Shown here: one piece after another, positions 16,933 to 25,637 of the stretch
Layout of the letters: every line of letters starts with the position of its first letter
Position numbering within the stretch: position 1 is the stretch's first letter
NCBI RefSeq assembly: GCF_003182155.1
Contig: NZ_QGTG01000002.1
Coordinates: 682,001 to 746,000, forward strand
Direction of reading: 5' to 3'
From: Chitinophaga sp. S165
GTDB lineage: Bacteria > Bacteroidota > Bacteroidia > Chitinophagales > Chitinophagaceae
Length of the DNA: 64,000 bases
Translations under genes and position numbers: made by a program
The notes under the pieces: model-generated
The model's input: the letters and a program-made list of their open reading frames with translations, nothing else
What the model was told of the DNA's origin: nothing
The model's database searches: none

Positions 16933-17172
16933 ATGAAAAAAGGAGTGATTAAATTGTCTTCGCTTGCTATTGGTAAAAGTGCCGTGATAACGTCTTTCGA
17001 AAAAGATGAACTGCACATCAAATTAATGGAGATGGGGTGTGTACCCGGAGAAACTGTAAAAGTAGAGAAAATTGCCCCCCTTGGTGACCCGATCTCTATC
17101 ATGGTTGCCGGCTATAACCTTTCCCTCCGCAAAACAGAAGCTGACTTTATATGGGTAGAAGAATTAGTCTAA
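16933..17172 (+). CDS. feoA: FeoA family protein
   Basis: 79 residues, the full length of the SH3-like FeoA domain. The core LMEMGCVPGETVKVEKIAPLG and the IMVAGYNLSLRK segment are typical. FeoA is a small cytoplasmic partner of the ferrous iron permease FeoB. No feoB follows; instead a strong terminator and an AraC regulator come next, so feoA is transcribed alone here. It may support a FeoB encoded elsewhere or act as a free-standing FeoA-domain protein. Confidence 0.9.
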   Translation: MKKGVIKLSSLAIGKSAVITSFEKDELHIKLMEMGCVPGETVKVEKIAPLGDPISIMVAGYNLSLRKTEADFIWVEELV

Positions 17173-17179
17173 TTGACAG

Positions 17180-17237
17180 ATACGAATGATCCATTTGGTT
17201 TACAACATTTGGCGAACAATGGATCATTCGTATTTTT
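17180..17237 (+). terminator. Long-stem terminator after feoA
   Basis: ATACGAATGATCCATT (17180-17195) and AATGGATCATTCGTAT (17218-17233) form a perfect 16-bp stem with a 22-nt loop, followed by TTTTT. It starts 8 bp after the feoA stop. Its end is only ~7 bp before the ATG of the next gene, so an operator role for that AraC gene is also possible. Confidence 0.8.
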
Positions 17238-17243
17238 GATACT

Positions 17244-18224
17244 ATGAAGCCGCCCAACAATATTCCAACCCAACCACTCTCCTCCCAACACGCTAAACTT
17301 CACCGTGATACTTCCCAAATAAGCCCCTTCGGATACCATCAACTAATAGAAACTAAAAAGCTACCAGGCTTTGAGATCTATTCAACTGAAGGAATGATAC
17401 CGGATTATGGCCCTGCTAAATCAGATTTCTATAGGATCGGAGTAGTTACAAATGGCACTCTTAGGATGCAGCTCGGGCTTGAATTATTTGACGTGACTTC
17501 GGATACGCTTAATTTTTCCATCCCCGGGCAGATACATGCAAAGTCAAATGCCAGCCAAGACGTATTCGGCTACTATATTCTGTTCGAAGAAACCTTCATT
17601 GAAAATCTCATACCACATAATAATCTCAGGGGACAATTTCCATTCTTCAATCATGAAGGACATCAGGTATTCAAGTGTAATCAAATGGAGATGACAGAGA
17701 TAACATTTTTACTTCAAAAAATAGATAGAGAACTCCAGGAAATGAATACAGATAGAACCACCGCCATCAAAATGTATCTTTATCTGTTACTGCTAACAGC
17801 AAAAAGAAGTTATGAAAGACAAGATCTGGCTGACGATTCGCGGGTTATGGATACAAATGCGCACCTTGTCAGTCGGTTCTATAAACTAGTTGGTAAAAGT
17901 TTTTTATCATTAAGACAAGTAACCGACTACGCAAAAATGCTTCATGTCACCCCAAATCATCTGAATAGGGTTGTAAAAAGCGTGACTAATCAGACCGCGT
18001 CGGACGCAATCAGTAACATGTTGGCCCAGGAAGCAAAAGTTTTACTCAAATCAACAACACTGTCAGCGGCGGAAATAGCCTATCAATTGGATTTTAGTGA
18101 GCCAGCCGCATTCAGCCGGTTCTTTAAGAAAGTAACCGGACTTACTCCCCTGATGTATCGCCAACAGGAAACAAGGATCAGGATTGCAGGATCCGATCAA
18201 TCATCTGCATACTTGGAACAATAA
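17244..18224 (+). CDS. AraC family transcriptional regulator
   Basis: 326 residues. The N-terminal ~190 residues look like a cupin-type sensing domain (YRIGVVTNGTLRMQLG, FSIPGQIHAKSN). The C-terminal ~100 residues form the AraC double helix-turn-helix domain, with LSAAEIAYQLDFSEPAAFSR and FFKKVTGLTPLMYR matching the family signature. The ligand cannot be told from sequence. The next gene, an SDR, is in the same orientation 50 bp downstream and is the likeliest local target, but that gene carries an in-frame stop. No good ribosome binding site is visible before the ATG at 17244, which directly follows the feoA terminator. Confidence 0.92.
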   Translation: MKPPNNIPTQPLSSQHAKLHRDTSQISPFGYHQLIETKKLPGFEIYSTEGMIPDYGPAKSDFYRIGVVTNGTLRMQLGLELFDVTSDTLNFSIPGQIHAKSNASQDVFGYYILFEETFIENLIPHNNLRGQFPFFNHEGHQVFKCNQMEMTEITFLLQKIDRELQEMNTDRTTAIKMYLYLLLLTAKRSYERQDLADDSRVMDTNAHLVSRFYKLVGKSFLSLRQVTDYAKMLHVTPNHLNRVVKSVTNQTASDAISNMLAQEAKVLLKSTTLSAAEIAYQLDFSEPAAFSRFFKKVTGLTPLMYRQQETRIRIAGSDQSSAYLEQ

Positions 18225-18274
18225 TACCGAGCATAGACTTTTGAACTTTGCACTGTTAAACAAACAGTAAACAA

Positions 18275-18991
18275 ATGATCAAAGATCTCCAGAATCAAAA
18301 AATAGTAATAGCAGGCGGCACCTCTGGTATTGGACTAGCTACAGCGAAAATGTTAGTTGAATCATTAGCAAATATCACTGTAACAGGGCGCGAACAGAAA
18401 AAAATCGAGGCGCTTCATATTTCTGACCCCAAACTGAACGCAATTGCAATAGACAGTAGCGATAAAAACCAATTGACAACTTTCTTTTCCACGTTCGGTT
18501 CATTTGACCACCTGATCATTACCTTAAGTGGTGCAAAAGGTGCCGGTAGTTTTTCAGAACTTTCGTTAGATGATCTTAGAGAAGGTTTCGAGAAAAAATT
18601 TTGGCCCTATCTCCAAACAATTTAAAGCGCCCTCCCATTTTTGAAAAAAACCGGAAGCATTACAATATTAACCGCCTCGTCAACCGCTGCTCGTCTTCCG
18701 GGAACCGCCGGCCTGGCCGCTATTAACGGCGCACTTGAAATTATGGTCCCAATCCTTGCAAAAGATCTCAAACCAATTCGCGTCAACGCTATTTCGCCTG
18801 GCGTAATTGATACTCCATGGTGGAATTTTCTGAACGAAAAAGATAAACAGGAAACCTTCCGCCAATTTTCTCAACAAATACCGGTAGGAAGAATAGGCGC
18901 GGCAGAAGAGATTGCACAGGCAATTGCAGGAGTAGTAACAAACAACTATCTGAACGGAAGTGTGATCTTTTGTCACGGAGGACTTTCTTAG
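18275..18991 (+). pseudogene. Short-chain dehydrogenase/reductase gene with one in-frame stop
   Basis: Two halves, 18275-18622 and 18626-18991, lie in the same frame and are separated only by a TAA at 18623-18625. Read through, they give a normal ~238-residue SDR. The N-terminus has the Rossmann motif VIAGGTSGIGLATA. The C-terminal half has GSITILTASS and VNAISPGVIDTPWW. The context QTI*SALPFLKK suggests a CAA-to-TAA change. The usual YxxxK catalytic pair is not evident: the region after ASSTAA reads GTAGLAAINGALE, as in some atypical SDRs. Without readthrough the product lacks half of the fold. A sequencing error is the simplest alternative. Confidence 0.85.
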
Positions 18992-19112
18992 AAACTAAGA
19001 AAGCTTTTCTTTGCGTAAAACCGTGGGCAACTTACAGCTCTGATTATAAAATAAAGGCCGTTAGAATTTAACGGCTGGTTATACTCCTGATAACAATTTT
19101 TCCGCCGCACTC

Positions 19113-19620
19113 ATAAGGCCTTCACATTTGAAGGCCTTATGACTTAAATGGAGTCTCATTTCCCGTAGTACCCTACAGAAAAAACTGATCCGTTGAATTC
19201 CTGAAGCATTCTTTTCAACTGCCCACCAGAAAGATATCGCCCACTGGACGTCGCAAATTAATTTTTCATCGTATTCATAAGCCCTTCAAAAATGAAGGCG
19301 CTATATTTTCGTTCTAAGGTAAATTCCCGTAGGGTCCTACGGGAATTCCAGGAATATTTAAGCCTTAAAGCCTTCATTTTAGAACGTTGACAGTAGCATA
19401 TAGCCGACCATATCCCTATACCTACACATACACTACATCTATGAAGCCTTCATTTTAGAAGGCCCTATATTTTCAATAAACTAATTTTTTCCGTAGGTAC
19501 CCACAGGAAAAATATTTTCATCGCAGCTATAAGGCCTTCAAATCGAAAGGCCTTATACTTAAACTGCATACCCATATACCCGATACTGTAATATTCATCG
19601 CAACTATAAGCCGTTCGAAG
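19113..19620. repeat. Degenerate 164-bp tandem repeat with paired hairpins, about 3 copies
   Basis: Units begin near 19113, 19277 and 19441, with a partial fourth at 19605. Each starts with an AAGGCCTTCA-type hairpin. The first, ATAAGGCCTTCA/TGAAGGCCTTAT (19113-19140), is perfect. About 47 bp later comes a CCCGTAG...CTACGGG-type hairpin; the copy at 19322-19347 is perfect. A third AGCCTTCA-type element recurs at 19365 and 19529. Distances between equivalent elements are 163-164 bp. No coding frame runs through the stretch. Confidence 0.75.
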
Positions 19621-19624
19621 ACAT

Positions 19625-19661
19625 AAAAAAGGCCCGATTGATGTCTCAATCGGGCCTTTTT
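19625..19661 (-). terminator. Rho-independent terminator of nadA (bidirectional shape)
   Basis: AAAAAGGCCCGATTGA and TCAATCGGGCCTTTTT form a 16-bp stem with a 4-5 nt loop and A/T tails on both sides. It lies 54 bp beyond the nadA stop on the minus strand. Confidence 0.88.
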
Positions 19662-19714
19662 ATAGAAAACATAACCTTGTATAACTTATAATCTATTAAT
19701 TATCAACTAATTAA

Positions 19715-20722
19715 CTATAATCCGTACTGTGCACTAATCTCTAACATCCGCTCAATAGGTTTCTTTGCAGCAATCCTTAATTGTTCATTCATTGTGATCT
19801 CCGGTTCTTCATATTCCATACACAAATACAACTTTTCCAGCGTGTTCAACTTCATATGAGGACAGTCATTACATGCACATGCGTTATTTGGTGGCGCAGG
19901 AATAAAAGTTTTGGATGGATTTTCTTTCTGCATCTGATGAAGGATACCGGTTTCGGTAACTACAATGTACTCCTGGGCATCATCTTTCTGAGAGAATTTT
20001 AAAAGTCCGGTAGTGGATCCTATATAATCTGCAATTTCGAGGACAGCTGCTTCACACTCTGGATGGGCTATCACTTTAGCTTTCGGGTGACGAACCTTCA
20101 ACTTGGTTATCTTTTCCAGGGAGAAGATCTCGTGAACCATGCACGCTCCATTCCAGAGCAACATGTCCCTACCCGTTTTTTTGGCCAAATAAGCCCCTAA
20201 ATTCCTGTCGGGGGCAAAAATGATCGGTTGATCCTTGGGGACGCTATCGATGATCTTTTCGGCATTAGACGACGTGCAAATGATATCGCTGAGCGCTTTG
20301 ATGCCTGCAGAACAATTTATGTAAGAAATAACGAGGTGATCCGGATGTTTTTCCTTGAACTTTCTGAACAGTTCAGGAGGAGCACTATCGGCCAGGGAAC
20401 ATCCTGCTTTCAGGTCCGGTAATAACACTTTCTTTTGTGGACTCAAAATTTTTGCCGTCTCAGCCATAAAGTGTACTCCGGCAAAAACAATAATGTCTGC
20501 ATCGGTTTTGGCAGCCTGCTGACTTAACCCCAAACTGTCCCCGATGTAGTCTGCCACATCCTGGATGTCGGGTTCCTGGTAATAGTGTGCCAGGACGATC
20601 GCATTTTTTTCCTTCTTAAGCCGTTCGATTTCTGCAAAGAGATCCAGTCGCACGTCAACCGGCAAATCCAGGTATCCTTTTTTTTGCAGTTCGCTTTTTG
20701 CAATTTCCAGCTCCCTCATCAT
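19715..20722 (-). CDS. nadA: Quinolinate synthase NadA
   Basis: 335 residues. It condenses iminoaspartate with dihydroxyacetone phosphate to quinolinate in de novo NAD synthesis. Visible signatures are [22 protein letters not shown] near residue 42, CSLADSAPP, and the [4Fe-4S] ligand cysteines C108, C194 and one of C282/C284/C287 in [13 protein letters not shown]. It is transcribed alone; nadB and nadC are not in the window. NAD salvage genes (pnuC and a NadR-type kinase) lie at 56539-57743. The gene faces away from the DnaA-box-rich region just upstream. Start codon choice between the two adjacent Met codons is uncertain. Confidence 0.97.
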   Translation of the reverse strand: MMRELEIAKSELQKKGYLDLPVDVRLDLFAEIERLKKEKNAIVLAHYYQEPDIQDVADYIGDSLGLSQQAAKTDADIIVFAGVHFMAETAKILSPQKKVLLPDLKAGCSLADSAPPELFRKFKEKHPDHLVISYINCSAGIKALSDIICTSSNAEKIIDSVPKDQPIIFAPDRNLGAYLAKKTGRDMLLWNGACMVHEIFSLEKITKLKVRHPKAKVIAHPECEAAVLEIADYIGSTTGLLKFSQKDDAQEYIVVTETGILHQMQKENPSKTFIPAPPNNACACNDCPHMKLNTLEKLYLCMEYEEPEITMNEQLRIAAKKPIERMLEISAQYGL

Positions 20723-20775
20723 AATTATATATATAGTTTATTATTTAAAAAGAAAAAACCCACTACTATTAGGGC

Positions 20776-21353
20776 TGTGAATATGTGAGAACTAATTTTG
20801 ACCATCGTGTACAAATGTAGTTGTTATTCTTTTGGTCTTAGCTATCCACAGGAAATTAACAATGAAGATCGGCCATAGTATTGGAAAACCCTAACTTCAT
20901 CCACATAGGTGGATATCGTTTTCCGTGAATATTTTTTTCTGGACCCACCTATTGAAAACATGTGGACAGCTGTTCAAAACAATCCCCAAAACTGACCTTT
21001 GGTTAACGCGACTATTTTCTCCGGGAATAACAAAATTAGTTTTCAGGTACCTGAAGTGAGGTTTTTACCAAGATATTGGACAAATTCTACCGCTTTTTTA
21101 ACACTCAATGTGGATAAACTACAACTAAAAAGTTATATCAGGTTAAGATTGCTTTTTTAGCTTTACATCGATCTTTGTACACACTTTAATGTGAATGAAG
21201 ATTTTGCCGTCTGCGAAATGTGAATAACCGAGCACATATTTTTAAGAAGGCAAAAATCCTGAAATAATGGCTGATAGCCGTATTGAAAATTCCCCGGGTC
21301 TTACGCACAACCTGGTACAAAAATCATGACAAATGTGGATAACCTGTGAATGA
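20776..21353. other. DnaA-box cluster, candidate chromosomal origin (oriC)
   Basis: A 766-bp gene-free gap between divergent nadA and ppiD. Three boxes fit TTATNCACA exactly, all on the minus strand: 21109-21117, 21219-21227 (T variant) and 21334-21342. Near matches with one mismatch lie at 20776, 20852, 20897, 21190 and 21345. The three perfect boxes are spaced 110 and 115 bp apart. The segment around 21060-21180 has several A/T runs that could unwind. Two parS-like sites and mnmG lie 5-7 kb away. A further perfect box lies at 23725-23733. Confidence 0.65.
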
Positions 21354-21424
21354 AACCTAAAATACCTTTCCCGGTAAATTGCTTGAAATCCTTTCCTGTA
21401 TTGGGTTTGGGGCAATAAAAACTG

Positions 21425-21457
21425 TTTTGCAGTTACAGTTATTTTATTCTATTTTTG
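21425..21457 (+). promoter_or_regulatory. Bacteroidota-type promoter of the PpiD/SurA gene
   Basis: TTTTG at 21425-21429, a 20-bp spacer and TATTTTTG at 21450-21457 match the Bacteroidota -33 and -7 elements. The ATG at 21489 lies 31 bp downstream. Confidence 0.7.
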
Positions 21458-21488
21458 CTTTCCTTAAAAAATTTAGACTATATAATAT

Positions 21489-23597
21489 ATGTCAGTTATT
21501 CAGAAGATCAGGGATAAATATGCTGTGGTGATCGTCGTAGTGATCTGCCTGGCTATTGTCAGTTTCCTGTTACAAGATGCCTTTTTCGGCAAAAACTCTC
21601 TCATTCGCCGTTCCACGGTTGTTGGTAAAGTAAATGGTGAAGAACTAGAATTCTCTGATTATCAGCAGATGATCAAAGCTTCGGAAGATCGTATGCGCCA
21701 GGGTAATAATATGCTCGCCGAGCAGATTACCGAACAGGCACGCGAATCCGCATGGAACCAGTTCCTGAGCAAACAGATCATGGACGCTCAATACCAGAAA
21801 CTTGGTCTTGCCGTAACTGATGAAGAGATTAAAGATCAGTTCACCGGTAAAAACCCTAGCCCGGTTGTTGCCCAGCAATTTACTGACGAAAAAACTGGAC
21901 AATTTGATCGTGCCCGTATGCAACAGGTATTAGCTAACATCAGCCAGGACAAAACTGGTCAGATGCGCGCCGGTCTGTTACAACTGGAAGATTACATTGC
22001 TCAGTCAAGGATTTCCGAAAAATATCTTTCCCTGGTCAAACAAGCGGTATATTATCCTAAATGGTTAGCTGAAAAGCAAATTGCGGATAATGGACAAGTG
22101 GCATCTATCTCTTATGTGTCAGTTCCATACGCTACCATCGCTGACTCCACTATTAAAGTGACAGACAGCGAACTGAATACTTATATTAATAATCATAAAG
22201 AACTGTTCAAAACAGAAGAGTCCCGTAAAGTAGATTATCTCTCTTTCAACGTGATCCCTTCTGCTGCCGATACAGCTGCCGCACTGAAAGTGCTGTTCGA
22301 AGCTAAACAGGAACTCGATACTATCAGCAATACTGATGTAGCCGCTTTCATCAACCGCAACTCAGACTTACCTTTCTATGATAGCTACATTGCAAAGAGT
22401 GCACTGATGGTTCCTCAGAAAGATACTTTATTAAGTTTACCTAACGGCGCTGTGTTCGGACCGTATTATGATAATAACCTGATAGTTTTCGCGAAAATGA
22501 TCGATCGTAAGTTATTACCAGACAGCGTTAAAGTTCGTCACATATTAATAGCTACACAAAATCAACAAGGTGGTGGTCTGCCGGATTCAATCGCTAAAGC
22601 CCGTGTTGATAGTATCGAAAGAGCTGTTAGAGGTGGTGCTGATTTCAAAGCCCTGGTTCAACAGTACACAGACGACGCGAGTAGCAAACCAACCGGTGGT
22701 GAATATGATGTAACTCCTTCTTCTGAACTGGTGAAAGAGTTTAAAGATTTTGCGCTGGAAAAAAGTAAAGGAAGTATTGGTGTTGTAAAAACGGTCTTTG
22801 GTTATCACCTGATCGAAGTTATGGATCAGAAAAATGTTGGTCAGGCTGTTAAAATCGCTTACCTGGCAAAACCAGTAGCACCAAGCCGCGAAACAGATAG
22901 CAAAGCCTATGCTGAAGCAAATGAATTCGCTTCCAAGAACCGCGATCAGAAAACATTCGAGAAAAATATTCAGCAGAATGGCCTGAACAAACGTATCGCT
23001 GACAACCTCCGCCCTATGGATCACATGATCCCTGGTATCGGTCAGGCACGTGAGCTGGTTCGTTGGGCTTATGATGCTAAGAAAGGTGACGTGAGCAACG
23101 TATTTACCTTTGATAATAATTATGTAGTTGCTGTACTCACAGCTGTTCGTGAAGAAGGTGTCGCTGCCCTTGAAGATGTAAGACCTGCTGTAGAAGCTGA
23201 AGTAAGAAAAGGCAAAAAGGCTACACAGATCATCGAGAAATTACAGTCTCCTGCTTCTCTGGAAGCTGCACAGAAAGCAACTAACCAACCGGAACAAAAA
23301 GCTGAAGGTCTCAGCTTCGGTACTCCGTTTGTTGCCAGCCTCGGTTTCGAGCCACGTGTAGTAGGTGCTGCGTTCAATAAGAGCTGGGGTACCGCGAAAG
23401 TATCTGCTCCGATCGAAGGTAACGCTGGTGTATATGTGATCAAAGTGGACAACTTCCAGGCATCTGGTCAGCCACAAGATCCGAAAAGTGTAAGCCGTGC
23501 TTACGAACAGAGCCTGCTTTCTGCATTAGATCAGCAGCTGTTCTCAGTACTGAAGAAGTTGAGCAAGATCGAAGATAACCGTAGCAAATTCTTTTAA
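21489..23597 (+). CDS. ppiD: Peptidyl-prolyl isomerase, PpiD/SurA type
   Basis: 702 residues. An N-terminal membrane anchor (about residues 12-31) is followed by a SurA_N/PpiD chaperone region and a parvulin rotamase domain. The parvulin domain shows VRHILIATQNQ near residue 347, FKALVQQYTDDASSKPTGGEYD, and VVKTVFGYHLIEVMDQ ending near residue 455. A second weaker parvulin-like segment may lie at 480-650. This is the usual Bacteroidota PpiD layout, acting in the periplasm on outer-membrane and secreted clients. It has a clear promoter and its own terminator, so it is monocistronic. It is the first gene to the right of the candidate origin. Confidence 0.92.
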   Translation: MSVIQKIRDKYAVVIVVVICLAIVSFLLQDAFFGKNSLIRRSTVVGKVNGEELEFSDYQQMIKASEDRMRQGNNMLAEQITEQARESAWNQFLSKQIMDAQYQKLGLAVTDEEIKDQFTGKNPSPVVAQQFTDEKTGQFDRARMQQVLANISQDKTGQMRAGLLQLEDYIAQSRISEKYLSLVKQAVYYPKWLAEKQIADNGQVASISYVSVPYATIADSTIKVTDSELNTYINNHKELFKTEESRKVDYLSFNVIPSAADTAAALKVLFEAKQELDTISNTDVAAFINRNSDLPFYDSYIAKSALMVPQKDTLLSLPNGAVFGPYYDNNLIVFAKMIDRKLLPDSVKVRHILIATQNQQGGGLPDSIAKARVDSIERAVRGGADFKALVQQYTDDASSKPTGGEYDVTPSSELVKEFKDFALEKSKGSIGVVKTVFGYHLIEVMDQKNVGQAVKIAYLAKPVAPSRETDSKAYAEANEFASKNRDQKTFEKNIQQNGLNKRIADNLRPMDHMIPGIGQARELVRWAYDAKKGDVSNVFTFDNNYVVAVLTAVREEGVAALEDVRPAVEAEVRKGKKATQIIEKLQSPASLEAAQKATNQPEQKAEGLSFGTPFVASLGFEPRVVGAAFNKSWGTAKVSAPIEGNAGVYVIKVDNFQASGQPQDPKSVSRAYEQSLLSALDQQLFSVLKKLSKIEDNRSKFF

Positions 23598-23626
23598 GGA
23601 ATAATCATCTTCAAATAACTGATAAT

Positions 23627-23661
23627 AAAAGCTCCAGAGCATATAGCCCTGGAGCTTTTTA
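23627..23661 (+). terminator. Rho-independent terminator of ppiD
   Basis: AAAAGCTCCAG and CTGGAGCTTTTT form an 11-bp stem with an 11-nt loop and a T tail, 30 bp after the ppiD stop. Confidence 0.88.
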
Positions 23662-23747
23662 TTTGTACCTATGCCTGTTAACCTGATCCCCAAATGCCGG
23701 CTACTACTGCAGAACCCTTCGAAATTATCCACAGGTACTTTTTTTTG

Positions 23748-23755
23748 TAACTTTG
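23748..23755 (+). promoter_or_regulatory. Bacteroidota-type -7 element (TAACTTTG)
   Basis: TAACTTTG matches TAnnTTTG and lies 18 bp before the DUF2480 start codon. No -33 TTG is obvious. A perfect DnaA box (TTATCCACA, 23725-23733) occupies the -33 position. Confidence 0.5.
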
Positions 23756-23773
23756 TAAAGTAAAAAGTGGTTT

Positions 23774-24277
23774 ATGGAAGAGATTGTAAATAAGGTTGCA
23801 CAGAGCGGGCTCATTACCCTGGACCTGGAAGATTATTATCCAAAAGAAGAAATTGTTGAATTTGATCTGAAGCAATATCTCTTTATGGAAATGATCCTTA
23901 AAGAGAAAGACTTCAGAACAGCACTTCAGTCGCTCGACTGGGAACAATACCGTAATAAAAATGTAGCCATCATCTGTACTGCAGATGCCGTTATACCTTT
24001 CTGGGCATACATGCTCGTGATGACTTACTTATCCCCCGTTGCTCATTTTGCTGCCTTTGGAGATAAAAGGAATGTACACCAGGTACAGTTTATGAAGAAT
24101 CTGAACGCTATAGATATCAACGAATACGCTGATAAACGTGTGGTTATCAAAGGTTGTGGCGATCAGGGAGCCGGAGAAGCGGCATATGTGGAAATCACCC
24201 GCCTGCTGACGCCCGTGGTGAAAAGCCTCATGTATGGGGAACCTTGCTCTACCGTGCCTATCTATAAAAAGAAATGA
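23774..24277 (+). CDS. DUF2480 family protein
   Basis: 167 residues, soluble, with no signal peptide. I recognise it as DUF2480, a family restricted as far as I know to Bacteroidota. Recognisable stretches are SGLITLDLEDYYP, IICTADAVIPFWAYM, and the C-terminal VIKGCGDQ and GEPCSTVPI, each with a cysteine (near residues 137 and 158) that could bind metal. Function is unknown. Its TGA abuts the stop of the convergent corA gene in the sequence TGATCA. Confidence 0.88.
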   Translation: MEEIVNKVAQSGLITLDLEDYYPKEEIVEFDLKQYLFMEMILKEKDFRTALQSLDWEQYRNKNVAIICTADAVIPFWAYMLVMTYLSPVAHFAAFGDKRNVHQVQFMKNLNAIDINEYADKRVVIKGCGDQGAGEAAYVEITRLLTPVVKSLMYGEPCSTVPIYKKK

Positions 24278-25399
24278 TCAGAACCATTTTTTCTTTCTGA
24301 AAAAGATGATCATACCGATCAACATGATCAGCATGAATAACATGGTTAAATAATAACCGTTTTTGGTATGCAACTCTGGCATATTGTCGAAGTTCATACC
24401 ATAGATGCCCGCTATAAATGTTAATGGGGCCATCAATGTGGTTACTACCGCCAGCACTTTCATAATCTCATTCATCTTGAGATTGATCTGCGTATGATAC
24501 AGATCCTGAACCGTTAGTATAACGTCGCGATAATTTTCTGCCAGATCATTTGCCTGTATGATATGGTCATACACGTCTTTATAATATTTGGTGGTCCGCT
24601 CTTCCAATAACTCACTTTCACTTTTGAGAAATCCGTTAACCAATTCCCGGACGGGGGCAACGGCTCTTTTGAATAATAAAAGTTCCCTTCTAAGTAGGTT
24701 GATCCGCGCTTGAGTGCGGGTATTGGCCTGGTGTTGTACTGCATCCTCCATCAATTCTATCCGCTCCCCTAATTTTTCAATAATACTATAATAGCTATCC
24801 ACAATTACATCAAGGAGAGAATAACAGAGATAGTCCGATCCAACGGAACGGAACCGGGAATGGTTGATCCGTAGTTTGTCCCGGATATGATTAAATACAT
24901 CTCTCTCCGCATCTTCCTGGAAAGAAATAACAAAGTTTTTTCCCAGTACAATACTTACCTGTTCCTGTTCAATGGTACAGGTCTCACTATTAAAGTACAT
25001 CATTGGCAGAAGGCAGAACAAGTGGTCTCCTATCTCATCCATTTTTGCACGTTGCCCAACGCTCATAATGTCATCCTCGAGGAGAATATGAATATTCAGG
25101 CGCATACATATGTCATGTACCGTTTCCTTATTGATGCCATCTACATTTACCCATACAGTACCGTGATTGTCATCGATAATATGATGAAAGACCGGCTCCA
25201 CGTCGTTTCCCATCACAGTTTGCTCCTCAAAATGTTTACTGCTGTAATTGAAGATCGTGATCTTCTCACATACGCTCTGTTTCCGGGTGACCGGCCCTTT
25301 TGCGGGGTTGTAATTCATTAAGCGCTGCTTCCTGACCTTAAAAGGATTCAGTGTTTCCAGTACATCATGTATGGGTAATATGCGACCTGGCTTGATCAT
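24278..25399 (-). CDS. corA: CorA-family magnesium/cobalt transporter
   Basis: 373 residues. A large N-terminal cytoplasmic domain with long helices is followed by two C-terminal membrane segments (about 312-332 and 346-364). The first is closed by the signature IYGMNFDNMPEL. The protein ends in a basic FFRKKKWF tail. CorA forms pentameric inner-membrane channels for Mg2+, sometimes Co2+ or Ni2+. The length and GMN motif are standard, so it should be functional. It is convergent with the DUF2480 gene with zero spacing. Confidence 0.95.
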   Translation of the reverse strand: MIKPGRILPIHDVLETLNPFKVRKQRLMNYNPAKGPVTRKQSVCEKITIFNYSSKHFEEQTVMGNDVEPVFHHIIDDNHGTVWVNVDGINKETVHDICMRLNIHILLEDDIMSVGQRAKMDEIGDHLFCLLPMMYFNSETCTIEQEQVSIVLGKNFVISFQEDAERDVFNHIRDKLRINHSRFRSVGSDYLCYSLLDVIVDSYYSIIEKLGERIELMEDAVQHQANTRTQARINLLRRELLLFKRAVAPVRELVNGFLKSESELLEERTTKYYKDVYDHIIQANDLAENYRDVILTVQDLYHTQINLKMNEIMKVLAVVTTLMAPLTFIAGIYGMNFDNMPELHTKNGYYLTMLFMLIMLIGMIIFFRKKKWF

Positions 25400-25637
25400 T
25401 CTGGGCTGATTTGTGCTTATTATTTTAAAATTAACTTAAAATTGGCGTAACGAGGAGTTAACAACCGATGATTATCTTCGGCTGATCACTACCTGCAACT
25501 GTTCACATAATAAATTGTCTTTCAGGGACAATTGCTCCGCTTGTATGCCAGCTAACCCGGTTACGCAATGCCATTATTATGCTGCCATCAGTTTATATAG
25601 GTAAAATTAAAAATGCTTTTTAAACAACTGGTGAATT

